Positions 16,952-26,770 of a stretch of 64,000 nt of DNA are shown one piece after another. The notes beneath the pieces are model-generated. The model made no database searches, was not told the DNA's origin, and saw only the letters and a list, made by a program, of their open reading frames with translations. The first letter of the stretch is position 1, and each line of letters opens with the position of its first letter. A program made the translations under genes and the position numbers. Source of the DNA: Streptosporangiaceae bacterium NEAU-GS5 (GTDB lineage: Bacteria; Actinomycetota; Actinomycetes; Streptosporangiales; Streptosporangiaceae); the NCBI GenBank assembly GCA_017592665.1, contig JAGFNW010000008.1, positions 208,063-272,062 of the forward strand, in the 5' to 3' direction.

Positions 16952-18147
16952 GTGAGAGCGTGCTGGACAGAGAGACGCTGCTCAAGGGCAGGACGTACGC
17001 GACCAGGCTGGCGGATGTGAAGAACGGCTTCGTGGGAAGGGAGGAGGCGGTCGACCTGATCGCGCTGGCCCTGCTCTGCCGTGAGCACGCTCTGCTGATC
17101 GGACCTCCGGGAACCGCGAAGACCAGCTTGATGGAGCGCTTCCGTGTGCTACTCGACGCGCGGTACTTCGCCTACCTGCTGACCAGGTTCACCGAGCCCG
17201 CCGAGTTGTTCGGCCCCATCGACTTCCAGCGATTCAAGAAGGACAGCGTTTACCGGCTGAACACGGCCGGCATGCTGCCCGAGGCCCAGATCGCCTTTCT
17301 TGACGAGATCTTCCAGGGCAGCAGCGCGATCTTGAATTCGCTGCTCACCATCATCAACGAACGCCGGATCTACAACGGCTCCGAGCGCGTCAACGTCGAA
17401 CTGGTCACCTTGCTCGGGTCGTCCAACGAGATCCCCGATGATCCGCTGCTCGCCGCGTTCTCCGACCGCTTCCTGCTGCGCTGCCGGCTCGACTATGTGG
17501 CCGACGACGCGCTGGACAACGTGCTGGACCTCGGCTGGCGAGGCGAACAGGAGATCATCTTGCGAGCCGTCGGCGACTCGGCCGCGAACGGCGGCGCCAA
17601 ACCCGGATTCAGCCTGGAGGACCTGCAGCTTCTCCAGCGTGCCGTCGCCGACATCGACCTGTCGGCGATCCGGGGTCCGTTCGCCACGATCCTTCGGTCG
17701 TTCCGTGCCGAGGGCGTCGCCTTCTCCGACCGCAGAGCGGTCAAGGCCATGAAGACGTTCGCCGCACATGCGTTGCTCGGCGGACGGAAGAAGGCGGAAT
17801 TGCTGGACCTGGCCCCGCTTGTGCATCTGTGGTCCTCCCCCCGCGACGAGCCCTCGATCCGCCGGATCGTCGCCGACCACGACATCCCCGTGGACGTCGG
17901 CACGCGAGTGGTGAGGGATCCGGCCGAGGTCAAGTTCGAGCTGCGCCAGCTCATCCGGCAGCGCGAGCATGTGTCGTCCCACGACGAATGCCGCGAGCTG
18001 CTGCGGCGCCTGCATCGGCTGACCGTCGAGCTGCGACGGGACCACCCGGAAAGCCGCGAGCTGGCGGCGGACGTCGCCGCTGCGCAGCGAGACGTCCTCG
18101 ACATGTATCGGGAGAAGTACGCAGAGGAGGGACTCTACGGTGTGTAA
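16948..18147 (+). CDS. MoxR-family AAA+ ATPase
   Basis: A 399-aa MoxR/RavA-type ATPase. Walker A GPPGTAKT (52-59); GPIDFQRFKK and Walker B IAFLDEIFQ (Asp119-Glu120); the helix-2 insert region SSAILNSLLTIINER; sensor-1 LLGSSNEIPD; LLAAFSDRFLLR with the arginine finger. The helical lid domain extends to about 300 and a helical tail to the end. MoxR ATPases act as chaperones for vWA-domain partners; the only vWA-like protein here is encoded at 20083. GTG 16948 overlaps the AAA stop as GTGA; GAGGAGGACAGG just upstream supplies the ribosome binding site. Confidence 0.9.
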   Translation: MSESVLDRETLLKGRTYATRLADVKNGFVGREEAVDLIALALLCREHALLIGPPGTAKTSLMERFRVLLDARYFAYLLTRFTEPAELFGPIDFQRFKKDSVYRLNTAGMLPEAQIAFLDEIFQGSSAILNSLLTIINERRIYNGSERVNVELVTLLGSSNEIPDDPLLAAFSDRFLLRCRLDYVADDALDNVLDLGWRGEQEIILRAVGDSAANGGAKPGFSLEDLQLLQRAVADIDLSAIRGPFATILRSFRAEGVAFSDRRAVKAMKTFAAHALLGGRKKAELLDLAPLVHLWSSPRDEPSIRRIVADHDIPVDVGTRVVRDPAEVKFELRQLIRQREHVSSHDECRELLRRLHRLTVELRRDHPESRELAADVAAAQRDVLDMYREKYAEEGLYGV

Positions 18148-18913
18148 CCCCCGCCGCGTCCGCGTACGCACGACTCGGGAACTCGCTCAATCCTGGGAGC
18201 GTGAGGTGCGCCGACGAGTCACGCTCCGCGGCACGGCTCACGGCGAGGCTCGCATCCGAGAACCACTCGGCACGTCCCTCGGCGCCCCCACCCTGGCCGC
18301 GTTACCTGCGGCACTTGCCCATGCTGAGGGATGGCGGCGCGAAGAACACCGATACGTCCACTCGCTAGAAGGCGGTTATGTCGCCTATCTCCCAGAAAGC
18401 CGGGAGATAGAGATCGTCGCCACCGGCCAGCGGGGCGTGGAAGCGGCCGGCGACGCGGGCATGCTGCTCCGCGGCGAGCTCACTGAGACCTTCGAGGCCG
18501 AGGGCGAAGGGGTGTATTACACCGACGGCGAAGGCGGCCACACGCCGGCGTCGGCCCGGCGGGTCGCCGAAACCCGCGCCCAGCATGCGCTTGATCACCA
18601 GGTCAGAGATGCCCTGCACGCCGCGCAGGAGGCAGCCGAGCTGCGCGAGGCCGCCGCCCTGGAATCCGACGCCGGCTCCCGGGCGCGAAACGAACTTGAC
18701 CGGCGGACCGCGGAGGTCTCCGAGGAACTGCGGCGGGACGCGGCGCTTCGGCTGGAGGCCGTCGGAGTCCAGGCGCGCAACGCGTTCCATCGGGTCCTGG
18801 CGGTGGCGTATCGCGACGCGATCCTCGCCTACGCCAGGTCACGCGGGGCGCTCGGCGTCGTGTGCGCGGAGCGGGACGGAGTGGTGGACATCCAGTTTGA
18901 GCTCGAGGTGTGA
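18140..18913 (+). CDS. Coiled-coil protein of the ternary operon
   Basis: A 257-aa protein. The first 70 residues are Arg-rich and may be disordered. About 70-145 form a small beta-rich unit (YVAYLPESREIEIVATG, YYTDGEGG). About 150-225 are a long Glu/Ala/Arg coiled coil, and the end (VVCAERDGVVDIQFELEV) is a strand pair. GTG 18140 overlaps the MoxR stop by 8 bp. No enzyme motif. I suspect a structural partner of the ATPases; family not named with certainty. Confidence 0.6.
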   Translation: MCNPRRVRVRTTRELAQSWEREVRRRVTLRGTAHGEARIREPLGTSLGAPTLAALPAALAHAEGWRREEHRYVHSLEGGYVAYLPESREIEIVATGQRGVEAAGDAGMLLRGELTETFEAEGEGVYYTDGEGGHTPASARRVAETRAQHALDHQVRDALHAAQEAAELREAAALESDAGSRARNELDRRTAEVSEELRRDAALRLEAVGVQARNAFHRVLAVAYRDAILAYARSRGALGVVCAERDGVVDIQFELEV

Positions 18914-18914
18914 G

Positions 18915-19175
18915 ATGCGGATCAGAGTCAGCTTCCGTTACGACAGCTCCACCGGCGATGTCCAGGTGTTCCAGGTCAGCCAGGCTGACGACGCACCACG
19001 CACACCGGATCACGATCGCCGCCACGAGGCCGCCACCAGCGACGTCGCCCGGGTCGTAGCGCAGAATCCGACGATCGACGAGGTCCCCGACGAGGAGCCC
19101 GCACCACGGATCCACGAACGCGCGGACATCGAATCCCAGCAACGTGCTGAGCGGCGACGGCATGGCCAGTCCTGA
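18915..19175 (+). CDS. Small hypothetical protein, 86 aa
   Basis: The ATG at 18915 lies one base after the preceding stop. The N-terminus (MRIRVSFRYDSSTGDVQVFQ) predicts a beta hairpin, and the rest is acidic or basic and probably disordered. The next gene starts inside it. Conserved placement suggests a real operon member; no function can be assigned. Confidence 0.5.
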   Translation: MRIRVSFRYDSSTGDVQVFQVSQADDAPRTPDHDRRHEAATSDVARVVAQNPTIDEVPDEEPAPRIHERADIESQQRAERRRHGQS

Positions 19176-20073
19176 GCTGGGTCCACTTGAGCGCGCCGGC
19201 TCCTGCTACCTGCGCGCCGGCGACCTGGCGTCCGCGGCCCGCTGCTACCTGGACGCCGGGGCCTATTTACGCGCCGCCAACCTGTACGAGCAGGTGGGAG
19301 ACTATCGCGGTGCCGTGGAGGCGCTGACGGCCGGCGAGATTTCGATGGACGCGGCGTGGATCCTCGCCGACCGTCTCGGGGACACAACGGAGGCACGCCG
19401 CCGTGTCCCCGATCCCGGGCGCTCTCCCTGGGCCGGCACCCCGCTTGGCAGCGCCGAGGAGGCGTGGCGAATCCTGGCTCCAGAATTCGACTCCAGAGCT
19501 CATCTAGGCGCTCTCCCGCGTCCGACCAGGACCGACATAGAGAACGCGCTGGTCACGCTTGCCCTGACGCCCGATGATCCAGAAATCACGCAGCGAGTCG
19601 ACATGAGTCGTCGGAAGGCTCGTGATCTCAAGGAGGGCGGCATCGACGTGCAGGACTTCGAGACTGCGGCCGCCTTCCGGGACGTCGAGAGGCGCATGCA
19701 GTCGATGCAGCAAATCCTGTCTGACATGGGCTCGGAGTCCCGCGCCCAGCAGCAGCAATCGCTGCTTGAGCGGCTGGTCCTCGCCCGCTGCGATGTGGCG
19801 GAGCGGGCACCCGAGCGGCAGATCCTGCCAGTGCTGGCCGACGCCCGGGCAGCGCTGCGGTGGCCGGAGTCGGCCACAGATCAGCGGACCGAGGACTGGG
19901 CGGTGACAGTCGCCACCGCGATGCCCCGCTTCGACCATGTGGCGCTCATCTTCGCCACGTCGGTCCAAGCGCGTCGGACAGGCGCGGTCAGACGCTGGCA
20001 GAGCTGGTCTGAGCGAATGTTCGGGACCCGGCTGGTCCTGCCGACCGAGCCCGAGCCGGAGCCGGAGCAATAG
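19162..20073 (+). CDS. TPR-like solenoid protein with UVR motif
   Basis: About 303 aa. Residues 1-70 are helix-turn-helix repeats (AGSCYLRAGDLASAARCYL, ANLYEQVGDYRGAVEAL) of TPR type. In the middle, ARDLKEGGIDVQDFETAAAF followed by RDVERRM is a good UVR (UvrB/UvrC, also ClpC middle-domain) motif. The C-terminal third is helical with an acidic Glu/Pro tail. UVR motifs mediate ClpC/McsA/UvrC contacts, so its pairing with the Clp_N array in the next gene is suggestive. ATG 19162 or GTG 19144 could be the start; the ATG is preferred because it gives less overlap with the upstream gene. Confidence 0.68.
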   Translation: MASPELGPLERAGSCYLRAGDLASAARCYLDAGAYLRAANLYEQVGDYRGAVEALTAGEISMDAAWILADRLGDTTEARRRVPDPGRSPWAGTPLGSAEEAWRILAPEFDSRAHLGALPRPTRTDIENALVTLALTPDDPEITQRVDMSRRKARDLKEGGIDVQDFETAAAFRDVERRMQSMQQILSDMGSESRAQQQQSLLERLVLARCDVAERAPERQILPVLADARAALRWPESATDQRTEDWAVTVATAMPRFDHVALIFATSVQARRTGAVRRWQSWSERMFGTRLVLPTEPEPEPEQ

Positions 20074-20082
20074 GAGGTTCCT

Positions 20083-23000
20083 GTGTTCGAGAAGTACACC
20101 GACCGTGCGCGGCGGGTTATCGTCCTGGCTCAGGAAGAAGCCCGGATGCTCAACCACAACTACATCGGGACCGAGCACATTTTGCTTGGTTTGATCCATG
20201 AGAGTGAAGGCGTGGCGGCCAAGGCGTTGGAGAGCCTGGGGATCAGTCTTGAGAGGGTGCGTCAGCAGGTCGAGGAGATCATCGGGCAGGGGATTTCGGC
20301 GCCGTCGGGGCATATTCCGTTCACGCCGCGGGCCAAGAAGGTGGTGGAGCTGTCGCTGCGCGAGGCGTTGCAGCTGGGGCATAACTACATCGGGACCGAG
20401 CATATTCTGCTGGCTCTGATTCGTGAGGGTGAAGGCGTCGCGGCGCAGGTGCTGCTGACGCTGGGGACGGATCTGAATCGGGTGCGCCAGCAGGTGATCC
20501 AGTTGCTGCACTCCTACCAAGGCAAGGGGCCGGCAGTAAACGTGCCGGCCACAGCCCTCTCCCCAGTGCCCTATACCGAGGAGGCGGCGGACGTGCTGGC
20601 CGCAGCCGACGCCGAGGCGCGAATGTTCGGCCACGATGTGACGGGCTGTGAGCATCTTCTGCTGTCGATCGCGAAGACCGAGTATGGCGCCGCAGCGGAG
20701 GCCCTGCGGTCCTTGGGCGCCTTTTGGCAAGCCGTCTACCGCATGGTGGAAGCGGCCCCGATAAGCAGGGGGAAACATACGGGTCAGCGGACATCGACTT
20801 TAAGATTCGTGTTGGACAACTTGGGCCCGGCAGAAGCCGCGTCCTGGCAGGCGGATCGGCTCTCCGTCGACCATCTCCTACTCTGCCTGCTCCAATTGCC
20901 GTCTTTCAGTGGAACAACTCTCAGCAGACTTGATGTCAACCCGGCCGAGCTCCGCACCCGAGTCGAGACGACGCTACGCGGGCAGGAGCCACAGGAATCT
21001 GAGCCGGTGCCCGGCTACTCGCGATTCGACGATCCCGCACGGCAATCCCTGAAAAGGGCGGCCGCCGAGGCCCACCAGGTAACGGGCTACACCACGATAG
21101 GCACCCCTCACATGCTTCTTGGCCTGATCGGCCAGAGCGACGGTCACGCGTCCAAAATCCTCGGCTCCTTCGGCATCTCGCTGGAATCTGCCCGGGACTT
21201 CATCGACGGCCGCATCGACGGGAATCCGCACATAGAAAGGTCTGAGCCCGCGCTCAGCCCAGAGGCGGTGGAGGTCCTTGGGGCTGCCGTGCGCGAGGCC
21301 GACGCGTTCGGTCATGCGCAGATCGGCACCGAGCACATCCTCCTCGGTCTCTTGCCCGCACTGGATACCGCCGCCATTCTTTCCGCCCTCGGCGCAGATC
21401 TCGACGAAATTCGCGAGCGGGTCCAGACTGTACTTCGACCCATGCAAGAGCTTCGCGCACCAAGGGATGAATCCGGCCTCTTCGCCAGATTCACCGATTC
21501 AGCCCGACGAGCCGTCCATAACTCCGGAATGCGGTCAGAAGCATTGGGTCACGGTCCCGTCCTTGGCGAGAACCTTATCCTGACTTTCCTTCGCGAGTAT
21601 CCCGCGTCTCAACCCTATATGATTGCGCAGGATCCCCTGATCTCGCATTGCTATGCGACTGTGATGCTCATCCTGCTGGGCCTGGACCAGCAGACACTGG
21701 GAGCCGCTCTCATGGACGCGATGAGATCAGGCGAAAGCCCGGCACGTGATCACATCCCACTCGAGATACAGACGGAGGGAGTCTGTAAGGCTTCCGTCCG
21801 AGAGTCGCTTCAACTCGGCCATAACTTCATCTCCACCGGTCATCTGCTGTGCGCCATCGTCAGAGATGAGCAGAACAGCGCAGGACAGATTCTGCGCGAT
21901 CGGGGCGTGACGGTCGACGAGTGCCGCGCGATACTGCTCAGAATGCTCGGCCACTCCCCTCAGAGAGCCCAGGCTCCATCCTCACGACCGCGTCTGAGTC
22001 CGATAGAGGAATGGGCCGCAGTTCAGACGGCCACACTGGGCGGAACGATTTCCGGCGCCGACACGAGCGGCTGCGCCACCGGTCTGGCCGCTCTGTCCGA
22101 CGGCGGACTCATCGTTCCTTTCGGGCTGCTGGTGGATCTCATCGGGATGCTGGGCGGATCCGAACCTCATGACCGGACCCTGCGTCCCCTGGTCAGATCC
22201 GAGGGGGTCAGGTTATTGCGCGACCTGAAATGGCCGCTCACCGCACGGGTCGGCCTGGCGGCACTCCTGCTCGGCGAACTGCCGCCGGATCCGGCCCTCC
22301 GGCCACCCGCCTCGTCAGCGTCTGATCTGCGCGCAGCCCTAATGAACACCCTGCGCAAGGGAGGAAACCGCCCGACGCGTCCTCAGCCGTCGCCGGTTCC
22401 CGCCATCGTCGCAGCGGCCGAGCGAGTCAACGCGCAGACCGTCACCATGCTGACCATCCTCGGGCCCGAGACCGTCGCCGCAGATCCCGTGCTTCCGCTC
22501 CGGGTCCGCGACCGCATCGCGACGTTCCCCCTGCTCACGTCCCGCCAGAACACAGTCCTTTCCACCGTCGCCACGGGCATGCACTCGGACGCCCTCGCAC
22601 GCACCGGCTCCACCGCAGGTGGACCCGGATTCAACGGGGTCAGCAGGAAAGGGAAGATTACTAACTTGCTTCCCACGCAGCTGGCGCTTCCCGAGGACAT
22701 CCTCACTCACCGCTATGCCGGACAGGAGCTCATCTACAGGCTGCACGAGACGGATGTGGTGGCCCCGCCGACGCCAGTCACCGTAGTCCTCGACACGACA
22801 CCACCCACCTTCGGCCGGATCGAGACCATCCTCAGGATCGTCGCCCACGCGATCACGACCACCATGTGGGCCGAGCACGTTTCGCCGACGCTTATCACCC
22901 TCGACCGACCGCATCACCCTCGCTTGCTGGACAATCCCACGGACCTGCTCGCTATCTGGTCGGCGCGCACTTTGGCCGCCCCTGAGCTGTCCGCCGCACT

Positions 23001-23244
23001 GGCATCGGCCGACGGCACCGGCAACGAGACGACGATCGTGCTCACCCACCATCACCTGGCCCGTGATCACCCGATCCTGCCCGGCCCCCGGCTCCGGCTG
23101 CTGACCGCGCACGCGCCAGGAGACGAGCCGGCTGACCGTCCACGACACCGTCACCACATCCACCTCCCTGTGGACCCGGCGCCGGGCCAGGTGGCGCACG
23201 CGGTCCAACGGCTCCTGGCCCCCGCGGAACCCGGGTTGGTGTAG
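20083..23244 (+). CDS. Eight-fold Clp_N array fused to vWA-like domain
   Basis: A 1053-aa protein with an excellent AGGAGG ribosome binding site upstream of GTG 20083. Clp_N repeats lie at about 1-70, 80-150, 163-232, 237-300, 312-382, 390-452, 467-530 and 557-625. Repeats 1 and 2 are almost ClpC-like ([18 protein letters not shown]); 4 and 7 are divergent. No AAA module follows. After a helical region (640-760) the last 160 residues contain [17 protein letters not shown] (899-915) and [10 protein letters not shown], the layout of a vWA domain. The MIDAS reads Asp904-Thr-Thr-Pro-Pro-Thr instead of DxSxS, so metal binding may be altered. It is the probable vWA partner of the MoxR ATPase and a multivalent substrate receptor (inference). 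Confidence 0.83.
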   Translation: MFEKYTDRARRVIVLAQEEARMLNHNYIGTEHILLGLIHESEGVAAKALESLGISLERVRQQVEEIIGQGISAPSGHIPFTPRAKKVVELSLREALQLGHNYIGTEHILLALIREGEGVAAQVLLTLGTDLNRVRQQVIQLLHSYQGKGPAVNVPATALSPVPYTEEAADVLAAADAEARMFGHDVTGCEHLLLSIAKTEYGAAAEALRSLGAFWQAVYRMVEAAPISRGKHTGQRTSTLRFVLDNLGPAEAASWQADRLSVDHLLLCLLQLPSFSGTTLSRLDVNPAELRTRVETTLRGQEPQESEPVPGYSRFDDPARQSLKRAAAEAHQVTGYTTIGTPHMLLGLIGQSDGHASKILGSFGISLESARDFIDGRIDGNPHIERSEPALSPEAVEVLGAAVREADAFGHAQIGTEHILLGLLPALDTAAILSALGADLDEIRERVQTVLRPMQELRAPRDESGLFARFTDSARRAVHNSGMRSEALGHGPVLGENLILTFLREYPASQPYMIAQDPLISHCYATVMLILLGLDQQTLGAALMDAMRSGESPARDHIPLEIQTEGVCKASVRESLQLGHNFISTGHLLCAIVRDEQNSAGQILRDRGVTVDECRAILLRMLGHSPQRAQAPSSRPRLSPIEEWAAVQTATLGGTISGADTSGCATGLAALSDGGLIVPFGLLVDLIGMLGGSEPHDRTLRPLVRSEGVRLLRDLKWPLTARVGLAALLLGELPPDPALRPPASSASDLRAALMNTLRKGGNRPTRPQPSPVPAIVAAAERVNAQTVTMLTILGPETVAADPVLPLRVRDRIATFPLLTSRQNTVLSTVATGMHSDALARTGSTAGGPGFNGVSRKGKITNLLPTQLALPEDILTHRYAGQELIYRLHETDVVAPPTPVTVVLDTTPPTFGRIETILRIVAHAITTTMWAEHVSPTLITLDRPHHPRLLDNPTDLLAIWSARTLAAPELSAALASADGTGNETTIVLTHHHLARDHPILPGPRLRLLTAHAPGDEPADRPRHRHHIHLPVDPAPGQVAHAVQRLLAPAEPGLV

Positions 23245-23247
23245 GGG

Positions 23248-24267
23248 ATGCGGTGGACGCCCGCCGTGCTGTACAGCCCGGACGGCCCGGCACAGAGCAG
23301 GATCCGCTGCGACGCGTGCCCCATGAGGTGCCTCCTCGACGACGGCGAGGTGGGCCGGTGCCACGTGCGCCGCCGGACTGGACGAGTGATGGAGACGGCG
23401 ACCTTCGCCACCTCGGTCCGGAATATCGACGCCATCGAGCGCAAGCCGTTCTACCACTACAAGCCGGGAAGCCGGGCGATCACCCTTGCCGCCCCTGGAT
23501 GCACGTTCCGCTGCGACTACTGCGTGAACCATACGATCTCTCAGTACGGCCGGGAGCCCGGCCGGATCTGGTCGGCGTCACCGGTGGATCCCGCCGAAGT
23601 GGTCGCCGCCGCCGCGGAGGCAGGGGCCTGCGTCGCGCTCTCCTACACCGAGCCGTCCTTGGCGCCGGAGCTGACTCTCGCCCTGGCCGAGCACGGGTCG
23701 GCCGCCGGTGTCGACGTGGTCTGGAAGAGCAACGGCTTCCTCACTCCTGAAGCCGTCACCCTGGTCGCCCCCGCTCTCGCGGCCGTCAATCTCGACATCA
23801 AAGCGGCGGACGAGCATTCCCACCATCGCCTCACGGGTGCGCCGTTACGGCCCGTCCTTGACACCTTCCATGCGTTCGCCGCGCTCGGCGTCTGGATGGA
23901 GGTGTCCACTCCCCTGATTCCCGGAGTGAGCGACCACCCCAGCCAGCTGAAGACGATCGCCCGACTCATCGCCGCCGTAGATCGCGAGATTCCCTGGCAT
24001 CTGCTCCGCTTCACACCGACATTCCGGCTGGCTTCGGCTTCGCCGACCAGCCCGCATGCGCTCGCCCGGGCAGTCGACATCGGCCGGGAGGCGGGGCTGC
24101 GGTACGTCTACGTAGAACGCGCGCTGGGCGAGGCCGGCCGGTCGACGCGCTGCCCAGGGTGCGGTCAGCTGGTGGTTCGGCGTGGGATATGGGAGACCAC
24201 GGCGGTGTCGATCACCGCTGGGGGCTGCGGGCACTGTGGTGTGCCGCTGGCGGGCCGCTGGCGCTAG
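23248..24267 (+). CDS. AmrS-like radical SAM enzyme (AmmeMemoRadiSam type)
   Basis: A 339-aa radical SAM protein of the PflA-activase-like AmrS family. The [4Fe-4S]/SAM motif is Cys85-x3-Cys89-x2-Cys92 (GCTFRCDYC). The N-terminus has the family cysteines RCDACPMRC...GRC, and the C-terminus has a CxxC...CxxC zinc-ribbon-like end (RCPGCGQL, GCGHCGVPL). The usual partners AmmA and Memo are not in the window. It starts 3 bp after the vWA gene, in the same orientation, so it belongs to the operon. It may install a radical-based modification on an operon protein; the substrate is unknown. Confidence 0.82.
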   Translation: MRWTPAVLYSPDGPAQSRIRCDACPMRCLLDDGEVGRCHVRRRTGRVMETATFATSVRNIDAIERKPFYHYKPGSRAITLAAPGCTFRCDYCVNHTISQYGREPGRIWSASPVDPAEVVAAAAEAGACVALSYTEPSLAPELTLALAEHGSAAGVDVVWKSNGFLTPEAVTLVAPALAAVNLDIKAADEHSHHRLTGAPLRPVLDTFHAFAALGVWMEVSTPLIPGVSDHPSQLKTIARLIAAVDREIPWHLLRFTPTFRLASASPTSPHALARAVDIGREAGLRYVYVERALGEAGRSTRCPGCGQLVVRRGIWETTAVSITAGGCGHCGVPLAGRWR

Positions 24268-24479
24268 ACCGCAAACGCTGCTGGCGAGCTCAAACATCTG
24301 GGCCATCGAGTGTCCCCCACCATCGTCCGTATGATCCGGCCGCCTCAGCGCGGCCGCTACGATCAGCCGGCCGAAGACGGAAACTCTGGGGGTGTGGGGT
24401 ACGAAAACTCGAATTCGGACATTGACGTGCGGTTTTGTCGCCCGTCCGCGACCACGCTGTGGATCTTCTATGCGGCGGC

Positions 24480-24600
24480 GCTTGGCCAGGTTGACGGATC
24501 CGTTCAGTGGCATCGGGGGCCAATAATCCAGTGACCGGTGCGAACGTCGCCGGTTGTAATGATCAACATAGGTTGTAGCACGGCCCCGCCACCTCGAGCC
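24480..24600 (-). pseudogene. Transposase C-terminal fragment (rve family)
   Basis: The minus strand reads YVDHYNRRRSHRSLDYWPPM, the typical end of an IS3/IS481 integrase catalytic domain, then runs into unrelated sequence. There is no start and no upstream catalytic part. Confidence 0.6.
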
Positions 24601-24639
24601 GGGAGTAGTCGAAACTGGAATCCCCCACCGGCTACGACT

Positions 24640-25335
24640 TCTCATCAGCCCGGACACCGTCCTGCGCTGGCACCACGACCTACTGAAACGGCGTCACAGC
24701 CGTACCTATCGGCCGAAGCGGCGTGGCCGGCCGCCCGATGTCGACTCCATCGGCGTCCTCATCCTGCGCCTGATCCGGGAGAACCCCGCCTGGGGATACC
24801 GGTGGGTGCACGGCAAGCTCACCACGCTCGGCATCAAGGTCGCCGCGTCCGCGGTCTGTGAGATCCTCAAGCAGGAAGGCGTTGATCCGGCACCCGATCG
24901 GGTCTCTGCCACGTGGGCCGACTTCCTGCGCTCGCAAGCCGAGATGCTTTGGCCTGCGACTTCATCGAGACGATCACCCTGAACGGGCAGCGGCAGTACA
25001 TTCTGGCCGTCATCGAGCACGCCACACGGCGCGTCCATGTGCTGGCCACCACCGCCCATCCGACCGCCACCTGGGTCATCCAGGCGATCAGAAACCTCGT
25101 GATGGACCTGCAGGGCGCCGGCTGCCGACCCGCTATCTGATCCGGGACCGGGATGGGAAGTTCCCGACCTGATGGAGGAGATCATCGCTGATGCGGGCAT
25201 CCGGACCATGCGTGCAGGTGTCCGCATGCCCCGAATGAACTCGATCATGGAGCGATGCACACAGTCGTGCCGCCCTGCGCGATTACGAAGACTTCCACAC
25301 CGGCACCGAGCCCACCAAGCCCTCGGGCAGGCACA
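24640..25335 (+). pseudogene. Degenerate rve transposase
   Basis: Frame-hopping translation gives [79 protein letters not shown] and ALRDYEDF. These align along the transposase at 58819-59910. At least three frame changes and missing catalytic blocks make it dead. Confidence 0.75.
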
Positions 25336-25712
25336 TGGCGGCCAGGACGAGACGCAAGCCCTCCAGCGTTGCCGCGGCTCAATGGGCGACGGCCGCCGGG
25401 CCCTGAGCCGGGCGCCCCCATCCCCGGCACGCGCCGCGGACACGACAGCGGCCATCGTGGCCGCGCTGACGGCCCAATCTCCGCGCGGCCACAGCTGCCG
25501 CCGCGGTCAGCCGAGTCCGGGCAGGTAAGGCGCGATCCGGCACCAGCACGGGCCGGTCCCGCGCCCCCGACATATGACACTTCACCAATACAGGCCCATT
25601 GCCACAGCCCGCACGGACGGTGTTCTCGCCGAAGTCCAACCCGCCACCAATTCAACCAGTGACACAAATCTCGGCATCCCACAGGCCTGATACGACCAAT
25701 GCGAGGACATGA
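25336..25712. other. No recognisable gene
   Basis: GC-rich DNA between the dead transposase and the repeat-gene fragment. Open frames on both strands lack ribosome binding sites and any family motif. Confidence 0.4.
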
Positions 25713-25914
25713 TCACTCCAGGTCATCCCAGCCCCACGGAGAGGCCGCACTGCCGTCGGGGTCCCGTCCGAACCGGAACCGCTCCGCGTGATCTCCGGTT
25801 TCCGTGAATTGGGTGAAATGGCAGATCGCGGGCAGCCGCTGGGCGAGTCTGGCGGCCTGATCGTTCGCCCAGATCTCCCGCAGCTTCTTCAATAGTTCCA
25901 CCGAGCCCGACGCA
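25713..25914 (-). pseudogene. 3' fragment of a repeat-protein gene
   Basis: The minus strand reads ELLKKLREIWANDQAARLAQ, then ERFRFGRDPDGSAASPWGWD and a stop. This RFGREPDG...PW-WDDL ending is typical of large actinobacterial helical-repeat proteins. The 5' part lies beyond the IS5 element, at 26774-27257. By my reading the two halves do not rejoin in frame after removing the IS and one target copy, so further decay has occurred. Confidence 0.6.
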
Positions 25915-25917
25915 TAA

Positions 25918-26770
25918 GACCGTGTCTTGATTGGTGATCTTTAGTTGTAGTGATCGTGGAAGCGTTCATGCAGCGACTGGTCCCCGATGAGCTGTGGGAG
26001 CTGTTTCAGCGGGTGGCGCCCGCCACTCCGGTGCGGCCGCAAGGCGGAGGCCGCCGCCGCGCCGATGACCGGCTGATCTTGGCGGCGATCGTATACGTGG
26101 CCACCACCGGCTGCACCTGGCGGCAGCTGCCACCGATCTTCGGCGCGTCCTGGCAGACCGTGCACCGCCGTTTCACCGACTGGAGCGCGGCCCGGGTGTG
26201 GGCCAAGCTGTACCGGATCCTGCTCGATGAGCTCGGCTCGCGCGGCGAACTGGACTGGTCGCGGTGCGCCATCGACTCGGTCAGCGTCCGCGCCACCAAA
26301 GGGGGGACCTGACGGGCCCGAATCCTGTCGACAGGGGCAAGAAAGGCGCGAAGATCCACCTGATCACCGAACGGTCCGGTCTGCCGATCAGTGTCGGGAT
26401 CAGCGCTGCCAACACCCATGACAGCCTGGTGTTGGAGCCGCTGGTGCGCGGCATCCCGCCGATCCGCTCCCGGCGTGGACCACGGCGGCGGCGACCGGCC
26501 AAGCTGCACGGCGACAAGGGCTATGACTACGCGCACCTGCGGGCGTTCCTGCTCGGGCGCGGCATCATCCCGCGCATCGCCCGCCGCGGGATCGAATCCA
26601 GTCAGCGGCTGGGCCGGCACCGGTGGGTGGTGGAAAGGACGGTCGCGTGGCTGGCCGGCTGCCGCCGTTTACACCGACGCTATGAGCGCCGCGCCGACCA
26701 CTTCGGTTCCTTCGTCGCGATCGCCGCAGCACTCATTTGCTACCGCCGACTCACCAACCGAGACGACGTC
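25918..26770 (+). mobile_element. IS5-family (IS427-like) insertion sequence
   Basis: An 853-bp element with imperfect terminal inverted repeats. The left end begins GACCGTGTCTTGATTGGTGA; the right end, read from outside, begins GACGTCGTCTCGGTTGGTGA. A 3-bp TAA lies at both edges (25915-25917, 26771-26773) as the target duplication. It carries two overlapping transposase frames. A related copy, also bordered by TAA, enters the window at 63764. It interrupts the repeat-protein gene. Confidence 0.85.

Noticed and set aside
18585..18914. Upstream extension of the small 86-aa gene at 18915
   Set aside because: It lies entirely in another frame of the coiled-coil gene; ATG 18915 directly after that stop is better.
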